Below are positions 7,900 through 16,918 of a DNA stretch of 64,000 nucleotides, in pieces (within the stretch, counting starts at the first letter, position 1; every line of letters begins with the position of its first letter). The notes below the pieces were generated by a model. The model searched no databases. It worked only from the letters and a program-made list of their open reading frames with translations, and was not told where the DNA came from. Both the position numbers and the translations under genes were made by a program. Source of the DNA: Alkalihalobacillus pseudalcaliphilus (GTDB taxonomy: Bacteria > Bacillota > Bacilli > Bacillales > Bacillaceae_D). The DNA lies in NCBI RefSeq assembly GCF_028610675.1, contig NZ_JAQQWS010000009.1:1-64000 (forward strand). The letters run 5' to 3'.

Positions 7900-8895
7900 T
7901 TAGCCTTGAAAGTTCTTCTCGAACTTCCAAGAGTCTCGGCACATTTCAACAATTCCTTTTTTCGCTGTCCAACCTAATTCTTTCTTAGCCTTTGATGCTT
8001 CTGCATAACATGAAGCTATGTCCCCAGGACGACGGTCAACAATCTCATATGGAACCTCAATCTCATTTGCTTTCTCAAAAGCTTCTACTAGTTCTAAGAC
8101 ACTCGTCCCTTTACCCGTCCCAAGGTTAAAAATATGAGCACCTTCCGTTAAATGATTTAAAGCAGCAACATGGCCTTCTGCTAAATCAACCACATGAATA
8201 TAATCGCGGACACCCGTGCCATCAACCGTATCATAATCATTACCGAAAACGCGAAGCTGCTTTAACTTTCCTTTTGCAACCTGTGTAACAAAAGGCATTA
8301 GGTTATTAGGAATACCATTTGGAGATTCACCAATTAATCCACTCTCATGAGCTCCTACCGGATTGAAGTAACGCAAAATAGATACCGCAAAATTAGGATT
8401 TGCTTTAGCAGCATCGCTCAAAATCCTTTCACTCATCGCCTTCGTTTCACCATAAGGGTTCGTCGTTGGTAATAAGTCCAAGCCTTCATGGAATGGGACT
8501 TGATTATCACCATAAACCGTAGCTGAAGAACTGAAAACAAAACGATTCACACCATATGCTTGAGCTAACTTCGCTAATACCATTGTACTTACAAGGTTAT
8601 TGTAGTAATAAGCAAGCGGTTTTTCTACCGACTCACCTACTGCTTTTAAACCGGCAAAGTGAATCAGACCATCAAATGAATGAGCTTGAAAAACTTTTTC
8701 TAACTCGGACTCAACCGTTACATCAACATGATAAAAAGGAATATCCTTACCTGTAATTTTTTTCACACTATCAAGTGCAGATAATTGGCTATTACTTAAG
8801 TTATCGACAACGACAACTGAATGTCCTTCTTCTATTAAAGAGACAACCGTATGTGAACCTATGTACCCTGCTCCACCTGTAACTAAAATGTGCAC
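7900..8895 (-). CDS. galE: UDP-glucose 4-epimerase GalE
   Basis: 331 residues from a GTG start preceded by AAGGAGAGG at five bases; the frame could be read 18 codons further up but that part is not family-like. N-terminal HILVTGGAGYIGSHT is the NAD-binding glycine motif, SSSATVYG provides the catalytic Ser, YGETK the Tyr-x3-Lys, and the substrate-binding NLMPF and RDYIHVVDLA segments are present. Length matches GalE (338 in E. coli). It interconverts UDP-glucose and UDP-galactose in the cytoplasm, supplying galactose for envelope polysaccharides or salvage. It stands alone with its own terminator, not in a gal operon. Confidence 0.96.
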   Translation of the reverse strand: MHILVTGGAGYIGSHTVVSLIEEGHSVVVVDNLSNSQLSALDSVKKITGKDIPFYHVDVTVESELEKVFQAHSFDGLIHFAGLKAVGESVEKPLAYYYNNLVSTMVLAKLAQAYGVNRFVFSSSATVYGDNQVPFHEGLDLLPTTNPYGETKAMSERILSDAAKANPNFAVSILRYFNPVGAHESGLIGESPNGIPNNLMPFVTQVAKGKLKQLRVFGNDYDTVDGTGVRDYIHVVDLAEGHVAALNHLTEGAHIFNLGTGKGTSVLELVEAFEKANEIEVPYEIVDRRPGDIASCYAEASKAKKELGWTAKKGIVEMCRDSWKFEKNFQG

Positions 8896-9015
8896 AAAAA
8901 CCTCTCCTTTTCCATGACCTTTTCCTTCTATTTTACTACTCTTCTTCAAAGATTAGCAATGAAACTTTCCCCAGCTTCCCCTACGCTTGTCATCTCCTTC
9001 ATGATAGTGTTGACT

Positions 9016-9359
9016 AACAAACATCTGAAGGTGCTTCTCAAATTAAAATTGAATTTGGAGAAAAAGATTTACATGTTTATGTAACAATCAGAAATAACTC
9101 AGAAAATACCAGCAATTTCTGATCACACCGTGCAAATTTACTAGTAGGAAACAGCCAATATGAGACTGAATACAACTTTGATGCCGATAATCCCGAACTC
9201 CAATCAGAATTATTACCACAAGTAAAGTCAGAAGGCATCTTAAACTTTCCTTACATTTACCACGAAGAACATAACGAAATGACGCTTCATTTAAGTGGCT
9301 CATTTGATAATTGGGATGTGGATATTGAATGGAAAAAAGCCATGGCATACGATTCCTGA
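9016..9359 (+). pseudogene. Remnant of a secreted/lipoprotein-type domain gene
   Basis: One frame reads an unbroken protein-like sequence (EGASQIKIEFGEKDLHV near the start, SGSFDNWDVDIEWKKA near the end) except for a TGA at 9120-9122. There is no start codon or ribosome-binding site; an in-frame TAA at 9013 bounds it on the left, so the 5' part is missing. The VTIRNNSENTSNF segment resembles beta-sandwich domains such as the DUF4352 type, but I do not recognise the family with confidence. The natural stop at 9357 overlaps a strong terminator, supporting former coding. Confidence 0.65.
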
Positions 9360-9395
9360 AAGTTAGTCTATAAAGTCTAACTTTCAGTTTTTTTC
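9356..9395 (+). terminator. Terminator overlapping the pseudogene stop
   Basis: Perfect 11-bp stem CTGAAAGTTAG (9356-9366) and CTAACTTTCAG (9377-9387), then eight T. Confidence 0.93.
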
Positions 9396-9533
9396 AATAT
9401 ACAGATGCCCTTAAAATCCACTGAAAGAGTCATCTTTCACAATATCTACATATTTTTCGACATAAAAGTGGGTGATCCGTCAAACATCTAATGCCTATAA
9501 TAGAAAGGATGCTTTATTTAAGGTAGGTGCTTT

Positions 9534-10331
9534 ATGTTAGAATACACAATTCATCAACGGAAACCTCATTTTTCAGATATTATTTTCATTCATGGTTTAG
9601 GTGGAAATTCTTCCATTTTCAAAAATCAGATGGATTCTTTTAAGCAGCATTTTAACGTCATCACGATAGAACTACCAGGACATGGACAATCACCCAATGT
9701 CTATTCATATAAAGAACCTTTTACATTTAAAACCGTTGCCGAAGAAGTTTTAAAAACGCTTGATCATATCAAAATTAAGGAAGCTCACTTTGTCGGTGTT
9801 TCACTCGGAACGATTGTTATCCACCAACTATTAGAGCTTGCCCCATCACGAATTAAAAGCGTAGTTATGGCAGGTGCCGTAACTAGATTTAACCTGTTCA
9901 GTAAAGTCTTATTAAAAATGGGTAATGTCGCTAAAACATTCACCCCCCATCTGTGGATTTATAAGCTTTTCGCACGCATTATGTTACCTAAAAAAAATCA
10001 TAAACGCTCTCGAGATATTTTTATTAGAGAAGCTACTAAAATGGAACGTGCCGATTTTTTAGGTTGGTATAATATCGTAGCAAAAGTAGAATGCGTGTAT
10101 CAAAATTCGAGAAAACTACCGAATAAAATTGCTAAGCTCTATGTTTCCGGCCGTGAGGATCACTTATTTATTAAGCCTTTGCTTGCCGATATTAAGAGCG
10201 ACCACCATGCAAAATCTTTTGTTATTGAACAATGTGGACATGTTTGTAATATTGAAAAGCCACATGAATTTAACCATGCTTCGATTTCATTTTTATTAAA
10301 TCAAATCAAAACTATGAAGAAAAGTTCATAG
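9534..10331 (+). CDS. Alpha/beta hydrolase
   Basis: 265 residues. IFIHGLGGNS near residue 18 gives the oxyanion-hole HG motif, PGHGQS follows, GVSLGT near residue 94 is the nucleophile elbow with the catalytic Ser, SGREDHLF carries the acid, and CGHVCNIEKP carries the catalytic His. Complete triad, so an active esterase, lipase or thioesterase-like enzyme is likely; substrate unknown. AGGTAGGTG precedes the ATG, and a perfect TATAAT at 9496-9501 may be its -10 box. The next gene starts 17 bases after its stop, so they form a two-gene operon; the partner resembles acyl/thioester reductases, hinting at shared acyl-chain chemistry (inference). Confidence 0.9.
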   Translation: MLEYTIHQRKPHFSDIIFIHGLGGNSSIFKNQMDSFKQHFNVITIELPGHGQSPNVYSYKEPFTFKTVAEEVLKTLDHIKIKEAHFVGVSLGTIVIHQLLELAPSRIKSVVMAGAVTRFNLFSKVLLKMGNVAKTFTPHLWIYKLFARIMLPKKNHKRSRDIFIREATKMERADFLGWYNIVAKVECVYQNSRKLPNKIAKLYVSGREDHLFIKPLLADIKSDHHAKSFVIEQCGHVCNIEKPHEFNHASISFLLNQIKTMKKSS

Positions 10332-10348
10332 CTCAAAGGAGTGTCCCC

Positions 10349-11398
10349 ATGAAAATTTTCTTAACTGGAGCTACTGGCTTTCTTGGCGGAAAATTGATTC
10401 AATCACTAATAGCAAAACCTGATCATACATTATACGTTCTTGTTCGAAACGTTCAAAAAGGTGAACTAATTCGTTCAAAGCTAACGGACGAACAACAAAC
10501 GCGACTTCACCTGTTACAAGGCGATATCACCTCAGCCGATTTAGGTCTCTCCGAAGAGGCGATTGCTACCTTATCTAGTGTTGATATCTTTTACCATCTT
10601 GCCGCTCTCGTCAAATTCGACCTTGATTTACGTGATGAATTATTTGCAGTCAATTATGATGGTACGAAAAATTGTCTAGAGCTCGCAGCAAAAGTAGGTG
10701 CCGCGAAATTTTTATATGTAAGTACAGCTTATACGGTCGGTCAACGTGCGGTTGGTGAGGAAAGGCTTTACGAGGTTGATGCTACGTACAATAATCCTTA
10801 TGAAGAAAGTAAAGTGAAGTCGGAGCATTTAGTTTTCTCTTATGCCGATCAAATGGATGTTTCTATTCTAAGACCATCAATTATTGTCGGTGATTCAAAA
10901 ACAGGTGAAGCTGATTCGCAATTTACATTATATGGATTTATGCGTGCGGTTGATTTATTCAAGCGTCGTGTCACTCGGACAGAGGAAGGTCGTAACCAGC
11001 GCTATCGACTCGTTGCAAACTCAAATGGAAATTCTAATTTAGTACCGGTCGATTATGTCGCTAATGTGTTAAGTCTCGCCACAACCAAAGCAGAGCCTAA
11101 CATCATTTATCATATTACGAACCCACAACCACCACATAATTATGATTTACTCGTCATGCTACGTGATGCATTACAGTTTAGCCAACTCGATGTCATCGAG
11201 GCAGGCAAAGACTATCAATTATCACCATCAGAAACACGCCTTAACGAATTAATTGCTGTATTTAACGTCTACCTGGCCGGTGCCCTAACATTTAAAGATG
11301 ACAATACCCAAGCACTACTAGCTGATTCAGAATTCGATCATCTGAACATGTCAAACGAAACTGTACAAATGATCATGGAAGCCTATTTCAAACAATAA
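10349..11398 (+). CDS. NAD(P)-dependent SDR, acyl-reductase/epimerase-like
   Basis: 349 residues of the extended short-chain dehydrogenase fold. GATGFLGGKL is the dinucleotide motif, YVSTAYT contains the catalytic Ser/Thr region and YEESK the Tyr-x3-Lys; ILRPSIIVGDSKTG follows. VKFDLDL and the overall order resemble the male-sterility/thioester-reductase (NAD_binding_4) branch rather than sugar epimerases, so reduction of an activated acyl group is the best guess. AAAGGAG lies before the ATG. Co-transcribed with the alpha/beta hydrolase 17 bases upstream, and followed by a terminator. Confidence 0.85.
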   Translation: MKIFLTGATGFLGGKLIQSLIAKPDHTLYVLVRNVQKGELIRSKLTDEQQTRLHLLQGDITSADLGLSEEAIATLSSVDIFYHLAALVKFDLDLRDELFAVNYDGTKNCLELAAKVGAAKFLYVSTAYTVGQRAVGEERLYEVDATYNNPYEESKVKSEHLVFSYADQMDVSILRPSIIVGDSKTGEADSQFTLYGFMRAVDLFKRRVTRTEEGRNQRYRLVANSNGNSNLVPVDYVANVLSLATTKAEPNIIYHITNPQPPHNYDLLVMLRDALQFSQLDVIEAGKDYQLSPSETRLNELIAVFNVYLAGALTFKDDNTQALLADSEFDHLNMSNETVQMIMEAYFKQ

Positions 11399-11424
11399 GT
11401 TATCAAGTGGAGTAGAAACTCGGC

Positions 11425-11455
11425 AAACCGCTTCTTTTTTAGGGAGGCGGTTTTT
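11425..11455 (+). terminator. Terminator of the hydrolase-reductase operon
   Basis: AAACCGC (11425-11431) pairs with GCGGTTT (11447-11453), then TTG TTTTG; it begins 27 bases after the stop. Confidence 0.8.
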
Positions 11456-11542
11456 GTTTTGGGTGGCTGTTTTTTTCTGTTGGCTCTGATTGAGCTTAAT
11501 TTTCGTGTTTCATTGCTGCGTATTTCCATTTGCTATGCGTTT

Positions 11543-11965
11543 GCTCGGGCTTTCTCCTGCTTTTTCCGCTCGTAACCCCGCGATTCCACCTTCGCTCGGG
11601 CTTTTTCCTGCTTTTTCCGCTCGCAACCCCGAGATTCCGCTTTTGCTCGGGGTTGCGAGCCCTTTTTCCGCTCGTAACCCCGCGATTCCTCGTTTGCTCG
11701 GGCTTTCTCCTGCTTTTTCCGCTCGCAACCCCGCGATTCCGCTTTTGCTCGGGCTTTCTCCTCCTTTTTCCGCTCGTAACCCCGCGATTCCGCTTTTGCT
11801 CGGGGTTTCTCTCTCTTTTTCAGCTCGTAACCCCGCGATTCCTCGTTTGCTCGGGGTTTCTCCTCCTTTTTCCGCTCGTAACCCCGCGATTCCGCTTTTG
11901 CTCGGGGTTGCGAGCCCTTTTTCCGCTCGTAACCCCGCGATTCCACGTTTGCTCGGGGTTATATG
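11543..11965. repeat. Tandem array C, 51-bp unit, eight copies plus a partial
   Basis: GCTCGGG recurs at 11543, 11594, 11645, 11696, 11747, 11798, 11849, 11900 and 11951: an exact 51-bp period. The unit contains a CTTTTTCCGCTCG pyrimidine centre flanked by GGGGTT and AACCCC arms. At 11619-11660 the two arms form a perfect 15-bp stem with a 12-base loop. Because 51 is divisible by three and the unit has no stop, several frames on both strands stay open; none has a good start, so I treat it as non-coding. Locally more GC-rich than its surroundings. Confidence 0.93.
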
Positions 11966-12156
11966 GGCGCTTTTTCACTTTTCCTACCACATAGTCGCCT
12001 TTATTACCATTCAAAAGTATACATTGTTATTTAATCGTTTTTGAACCTTCATAGATTAGCATTTATAGTCAATGTCTTACCACCATATTTTCCACCCCAA
12101 AATTGAAGTTCTCTATGCAAACCTACGTTTAACTTTTCAAGCAAGAAGGAAAAGAT

Positions 12157-12984
12157 ATGAAAAAGGAGCTGATATTAGTGGGACATTATATAGAAGTTGA
12201 AAAAGGTATTAAACTTTTTGTTGAAGATATTGGTGAAGGGAAACCGGTGATTTTCTTACATGGTTGGCCGGCTAATCAGCGAATGTTTGAGTATCAAGCG
12301 AACGCTCTTATAAAAGAGGGTTATCGTTTTATCGGTATCGATATGCGGGGTTACGGAAAGTCGGATAAACCGCATAGAGGGTACGACTACAATCGTATGG
12401 CGGACGACCTTAGAGAGGTGATTGACCAGCTTGAGATCACGGATGCTACGTTATTAGGCTTTTCGATGGGTGGAGCGATCAGTATTCGTTATATGGCAAG
12501 GCACTTAGAACATGGAGTATCTAAGCTCATTTTAGCAGGAGCAGCCGCCCCAGCTTTTACGAATAGAGAGAATTTTTCTGCAGGTATCCCAAAAGAGAAC
12601 GTCGATGAGCTCATTCAAGCCTCTTCCACAAACAGACCAGCTATGTTACATGATTTTGGTGGGCAATTTTTTAGTCAAGGTGTGTGTGAACACTTCGCTG
12701 ATTGGTTCAAAACTTTAACACTTGAAGCAGGCGGACATGCAACTATTCAGTCAGCAGAAGCGTTAAGGGAGGAAGATTTGCGACCGTGTATTGATAACAT
12801 CAGCGTACCAACGGCGATTTTCCACGGTGAAAAAGATAAAATATGTCCGTTTGACCTCGCCAAAGAGATGGAAAAGTCGATTCAGAACTCAACCTTAATT
12901 CCATTCGCCAACAGCGGCCACAGTTTATTTTATGACGAACAAGAAAAATTTAACGAAGAACTTATTCGCTTTCACAAAGATTAA
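12157..12984 (+). CDS. Alpha/beta hydrolase, haloperoxidase/esterase type
   Basis: 275 residues. FLHGWPANQ supplies the HG oxyanion motif, DMRGYGKSDKP is typical of the chloroperoxidase/epoxide-hydrolase-like group, GFSMGGA carries the nucleophile Ser (near 104), GEKDKICPF the acid and NSGHS the catalytic His. Likely a cytoplasmic esterase or C-C hydrolase; substrate unknown. Two starts are possible: ATG at 12157 with AGAAGGA upstream, or GTG at 12178 with AAAAAGGAG nine bases upstream. The protein from GTG begins with GHYIEVEKG, which looks like the family N-terminus. It stands alone, with array C upstream. Confidence 0.88.
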   Translation: MKKELILVGHYIEVEKGIKLFVEDIGEGKPVIFLHGWPANQRMFEYQANALIKEGYRFIGIDMRGYGKSDKPHRGYDYNRMADDLREVIDQLEITDATLLGFSMGGAISIRYMARHLEHGVSKLILAGAAAPAFTNRENFSAGIPKENVDELIQASSTNRPAMLHDFGGQFFSQGVCEHFADWFKTLTLEAGGHATIQSAEALREEDLRPCIDNISVPTAIFHGEKDKICPFDLAKEMEKSIQNSTLIPFANSGHSLFYDEQEKFNEELIRFHKD

Positions 12985-13304
12985 TTCTTTATATAAAACC
13001 TCGCTGATGACTTACAAGCCAGCTCACTCGCAAGAAAATTGGAAGTTGTATTTTGCTCTTCGACTGGTGGTTTTTCGTTCACTTTGATTTGAATGAGAAG
13101 CCCAAAAAGCAGTGAGCTTGCACGATCAAAGAGAGAGTAGAGTAGATTCCTGTAAGAAAAAAGAGCAATGAGTTCCAGTGGCTTCGCCGGTTAGCTCAGG
13201 ACCCACTTGCATAAGGCGTGCCCCCATTTCCCTCAGCATTTTTGAAAACGAGTAGAGCACTTTAAGCTAACTCCTATACAAAACCCCATGAAAGGTTGTT
13301 AAAA
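12985..13304. other. Intergenic stretch with hairpins and a dispersed element
   Basis: No gene seen. It contains an inverted copy of the dispersed element (13051-13092) and short palindromes such as GCTTCGCCGG near 13181-13190. A similar mix of motifs fills 358-780. Confidence 0.5.
13051..13092 (-). repeat. Dispersed intergenic element, copy 3 (inverted)
   Basis: On the minus strand it reads aaatcaaagtgaacgaaaa, then aCCACCAGTcgaagagcaaa, matching the left half of copies 1, 2 and 5. The right half (TTGGTGG) is absent. Confidence 0.45.
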
Positions 13305-14249
13305 ATGACAGACTATATTTACGGAAATACACCGTGCTTTTTAGATTCGCAAAACTTAACAAAGAATAAAAACTATCAAGATGTCGATGCAATTATTTAT
13401 GGAGTTCCATGGGAAGGTGCGGTCACTTGGGGCGATTATACGGGCTGTGAGCTCGGCCCGAAAGTGATGAGGCTTAGCTCTGCCCGTTACAGCGGTTATC
13501 TACCAGAGCTTGACCACATTGATGTATTTGAGCATTTAAAGCTTGGTGATGTCGGTGATGTTGATGTTACCCCTGCCGATGTTGATGAAACAATGACCAA
13601 GATTCAAGATTTCACAAGACCATTATGGGAAAGCGGCAAATTCCTAATTGGCCTTGGTGGGGACCATGGAATTACTTATCCTATTGTCAAATCTTTAGCT
13701 GAGCAATCTGGTAAAAAGGTTGGCATTATCCACCTTGATGCCCATTATGATAACCTTCCTTCCCATAATGGTGACCAATATGCACGTTGCAGCCCTTTCA
13801 AACGGTTATACGAACTAGAAGGCGTGCGTAACGAAAGTATTATCCACACGGGTATTCATGGACCACGTAATAAGCCTGAAAGTGGGCGTAATGCCAAAGA
13901 AGCTGGAGCTGTCACACTAACAATTAATGATATCCGTGAATCACAGGATCTGAGGAAACTCGCTCACCACATGTATGATATGGCAAGTCAAGATGTCGAT
14001 GTTGTCTACCTTAGTATTTGTAGCGATGTTCTCGATTACGCCTTTAATCCTGGTGGCCCCGTTGACGGAAATGGCCTAACCTCGTATGAGCTGCTCACAC
14101 TAGTTCATGAGATCTCCAAACGCGGAATTGTCGGTATGGATTTTGTCGAAGTCTATCCACAGCAGGACCCTAGTCAATTCTCTGCCCACTTTGCGTCCAC
14201 GATTATCTTATACGCGATGGCAGGGCTTATTCAACATCAATCCGAATAA
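13305..14249 (+). CDS. Arginase/agmatinase-family ureohydrolase with an altered metal site
   Basis: 314 residues from ATG at 13305 (AAAGG nine bases upstream; a TTG three codons earlier is also open). Ureohydrolase motifs: GLGGDHG (D120, H121), IIHLDAHYD (D145, H147, D149), and a third motif SICSDVLDYAF followed by MDFVEVYP. In arginase and agmatinase the third motif is S-x-D-x-D and both Asp bind manganese; here the first Asp is Cys (C239), while D241 and the later Glu are kept. The fold is therefore certain, but the reaction (agmatine, arginine, guanidinobutyrate, formimidoylglutamate or another guanidino compound) is not. It has its own terminator and no polyamine genes around it. Confidence 0.88.
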   Translation: MTDYIYGNTPCFLDSQNLTKNKNYQDVDAIIYGVPWEGAVTWGDYTGCELGPKVMRLSSARYSGYLPELDHIDVFEHLKLGDVGDVDVTPADVDETMTKIQDFTRPLWESGKFLIGLGGDHGITYPIVKSLAEQSGKKVGIIHLDAHYDNLPSHNGDQYARCSPFKRLYELEGVRNESIIHTGIHGPRNKPESGRNAKEAGAVTLTINDIRESQDLRKLAHHMYDMASQDVDVVYLSICSDVLDYAFNPGGPVDGNGLTSYELLTLVHEISKRGIVGMDFVEVYPQQDPSQFSAHFASTIILYAMAGLIQHQSE

Positions 14250-14254
14250 TGAAG

Positions 14255-14283
14255 AAAAAGCCTCCCAAACTTGGAGGCTTTTT
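14255..14283. terminator. Bidirectional terminator
   Basis: AAAAAGCCTCC (14255-14265) and GGAGGCTTTTT (14273-14283), an 11-bp stem with T runs on both strands, between the convergent ureohydrolase and Na/Pi cotransporter genes. Confidence 0.95.
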
Positions 14284-14307
14284 GCATGTACCCTGAATGA
14301 AGTGAAG

Positions 14308-15903
14308 TTACACCATATTATTCACCGTATAAGAAATATTCACGACATGATGATTGACCATAATCAGTTCATTCATAATATCTACGTAAACAGAACTCAG
14401 GCGACTGCTTTGATTGGTACCGCTATGAAAATGTTGAAAGCGAAGCTCTTTTTCCTTTCTTAGTATAATAGGATTGCGGTTAATGACAGCTATCGCTTGT
14501 TGTTTGTCTACAAATTCAAAAGCCTGGATTGCTTTTTCATAACTCGTTAACACTTCTTCAAAAAGCTGTGAAATCCCCTGACGCTCCCAATCCTGTAATT
14601 GCACTTGAGCAACCTCAAGTTTCCCCGTCGTTAACGCGATATGGTAAATAGCATCCGAAATCCCTTCTAGGTGGTTATTGATATATAAATACTTCAAGCT
14701 TTCCTCAGACTCTTCGTCACTCAAGTCCTTCTGAGTGATTTTTTGTAAATAATGATAGATACTCTTGTACGTAGCATCAATCCGGTCTTCATGACGAATG
14801 ACCGCTTGTCGATGGCTTAAGTTCTCTTGGTATAGTAATTTGTCGAAGTCTGAAAGCATATTTACTCGTATACTTTCCGCCATATGACCAAGTTCCTTTT
14901 TCGCCTGAACTAACGCAATGGTTGGCACTTCCAAACTTTCCTTATCCAAAAACTGCACATGATTTTCTGCCTTCTCTTTCGCAGGTAAAATCACTAGCAT
15001 CCAATCAGCGAACTTCGAGCAAAACGGTAACAACACAACCAAATTAATAATGTTAAAAATCGTATGGGCATTCGCCACTTGCCTTTCAATTCCACCACTA
15101 AAAAGCTCCAGCCAAACAACAAAATAATGGGTAAATGGCAAAAATAAGAGAACACCAATTACTTTAAAAAGAGCATGTGCCACCGCGGTTCGTTGCGCAT
15201 CCTTGGAAGCACTAATACTCGAAATAAGCGCGGTTACTACGGTTCCGATATTAGCCCCATAAACAATAGCCACAGCGGCTTCCATACTAAGTGAACCACT
15301 TGCTGAAAGCGTCATCGCAATCGCAATCGTCGCGGCACTGTTTTGAATAATCGCCGTAAAAATAAGCGCTATGAATACGGTTACATATAAATTATCCGTT
15401 AAATAAACAAAGGTACTTGTTAACTCTGGATTATTTTGAACGGGCTCCATCGCCGCTGTAATCATACCCATTCCATAAAAAACAAACCCAAACCCTAATA
15501 AAACACTACCAAGAGCTCGAACCTTTTCCTTTCCTAATAAAAAAACACCGACTCCAAGGGCAACAAAAAGCAAGGCATAATCTGTTAACCTGAAGGCAAT
15601 TAATTGCACCGTTAAGGTTGTACCAACAGCCGATCCCAACATAATGCCCATCGCTTGCCGGAGTGTTAATAAACGGGCATTCACAAACCCAACAACCATC
15701 ACCGTTGCGGCACTGGACGACTGCAAAACTGCCGCCAATAATATACCAACAACAGCCCCATAAAACTGGTTCTTCGTCACCTTTGTTAAAAACTTTTTCA
15801 AATGATTTGAAGCCGATTTCTTCAATCCTTCACTGGCAATATACATCCCATATAAAAAAATCGCAATCCCACCAACGATTCCTATCACCATCGGCCAAAC
15901 CAT
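14308..15903 (-). CDS. Na+/phosphate cotransporter family protein with PhoU-like tail
   Basis: 531 residues. The N-terminal about 310 residues hold eight or nine hydrophobic segments with two inverted QSSSAATVM and QNSAATIAIAM repeats, the signature of the NptA/SLC34 Na/Pi family. Residues about 335-530 are soluble and helical, with spacing typical of PhoU domains. It probably imports phosphate with sodium across the cytoplasmic membrane; the PhoU-like tail may gate or sense it. AAAGGAGGG lies before the ATG. A separate PhoU-family protein is encoded 2 kb downstream in the same direction, pointing to phosphate handling in this region. Confidence 0.92.
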   Translation of the reverse strand: MVWPMVIGIVGGIAIFLYGMYIASEGLKKSASNHLKKFLTKVTKNQFYGAVVGILLAAVLQSSSAATVMVVGFVNARLLTLRQAMGIMLGSAVGTTLTVQLIAFRLTDYALLFVALGVGVFLLGKEKVRALGSVLLGFGFVFYGMGMITAAMEPVQNNPELTSTFVYLTDNLYVTVFIALIFTAIIQNSAATIAIAMTLSASGSLSMEAAVAIVYGANIGTVVTALISSISASKDAQRTAVAHALFKVIGVLLFLPFTHYFVVWLELFSGGIERQVANAHTIFNIINLVVLLPFCSKFADWMLVILPAKEKAENHVQFLDKESLEVPTIALVQAKKELGHMAESIRVNMLSDFDKLLYQENLSHRQAVIRHEDRIDATYKSIYHYLQKITQKDLSDEESEESLKYLYINNHLEGISDAIYHIALTTGKLEVAQVQLQDWERQGISQLFEEVLTSYEKAIQAFEFVDKQQAIAVINRNPIILRKEKELRFQHFHSGTNQSSRLSSVYVDIMNELIMVNHHVVNISYTVNNMV

Positions 15904-16044
15904 ATCAACATCCCTCCTTTTTTGTGAAAATCAGGCTTCACACTTGAGTATGGTGATTTTCCTCTTTGTTCACCTAATTATTCTGCATTTTTTAGATTAT
16001 GCGTTCCTCTCTTCGGTCCTTTATTCGTACCGATATTACACCTT

Positions 16045-16515
16045 GGTCGACACCTTCTTTACCTTTTTTCCCTCTGATCATGTCGACCGGGCTCCTTGGT
16101 CGACACCTTCTTTCTCTTTTTCCCCCTCTGATCATGTCGACCAGGCTTCTTGGTCGACACCTTCTTTACCTTTTTTTCCTCTGATCATGTCGACCGAGCT
16201 CCTCGGTCGACACCTTCTTTACCTTTTTTCCCTCTGATCATGTCGACCAGGCTCCTTGGTCGGCACCTTCTTTCCCTTTTTTTCCTCTGATCATGTCGAC
16301 CGGGCTCCTTGGTCGACACCTTCTTTACCTTTTTCCCCCTCTGATCATGTCGACTGAGCTTCTTAGTCGACACCTTCTTTACCTTTTTCCCCTCTGATCA
16401 TGTCGACCAGGCTCCTTGGTCGACACCTTCTTTACCTTTTTTCCCTCTGATCATGTCGACCGGGCTCCTTGGTCGACACCTTCTTTACCTTTTTCCCCCT
16501 CTGATCATGTCGACC
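16045..16515. repeat. Tandem array D, 53-bp unit, nine copies
   Basis: GGTCGAC (one copy AGTCGA, one GGTCGGC) recurs at 16045, 16098, 16152, 16205, 16258, 16311, 16365, 16418 and 16471, period 53-54. Each unit ends in TGATCATGTCGACC, so GTCGACC and GGTCGAC of adjacent units form a 7-bp stem around a nine-base GGGCTCCTT-like loop. Between the arms runs a long pyrimidine tract (accttctttaccttttttcc). Non-coding, between two minus-strand genes. Confidence 0.94.
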
Positions 16516-16650
16516 CTTTAATCAACGCCTCTAATTCTCATCTGCGAAGTACCCATTAAACCTATCAATTTTATTACTTGACGCCCTTTTTACCGAGATA
16601 CATATGGCTTTTACTTCATCTATAGGTTCCTCATGGCACTCACTCGAACT

Positions 16651-16686
16651 AGAAATTAAATAGAATAAAAGCCAACAGTTAAAGAG
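16651..16686 (+). repeat. Dispersed intergenic element, copy 4 (partial)
   Basis: AGAAATTAAATAGAATAAAA followed by GCCAACAGTTAAAG resembles the left half of copies 1 and 5. The TTGGTGG half is missing. Confidence 0.35.
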
Positions 16687-16702
16687 TTCTTTTCGGAGGG
16701 TT

Positions 16703-16880
16703 CTTACTTCTCTCCCTTCCCTACAACACTCGGACTCTTTTTCCCACGAGTGTTGTTACTTCCCGCTATTTCCTACAACAGCTCGACTCTTTTTCCCCTT
16801 AAGTATTGTTACTTCCTACCTTGCCCTTCGACACCTCGGCTATCTTTCCACGGGGTTTTGCTACTTCTCTGCTCCCTCCA
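16703..16880. repeat. Tandem array F, about 52-bp unit, four degenerate copies
   Basis: An anchor TTACTTC (or close variant) recurs near 16703, 16755, 16808 and 16860, spacing 52-53. The best unit has ACAACACTCG and CGAGTGTTGT arms around gactctttttccca, a 10-bp hairpin with a pyrimidine loop. Separate from array D by about 190 bases and unrelated in sequence. Confidence 0.75.
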
Positions 16881-16918
16881 ATTGCCTACTCTCAAACTAA
16901 TACCTCACCATCGATTTT

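Noticed and set aside
8896..8949. Longer N-terminus for GalE
   Set aside because: The GTG at 8895 has AAGGAGAGG and gives the standard family start; the extra 18 residues are not family-like.
11490..12044. Long frames on both strands over array C, up to 184 codons
   Set aside because: They arise because the 51-bp unit is a multiple of three and lacks stops; no family signature and no good ribosome-binding site.
15944..16373. Frames of 60-97 codons over array D
   Set aside because: Repeat-derived; they shift frame between 53 and 54-bp units and have no start signals.
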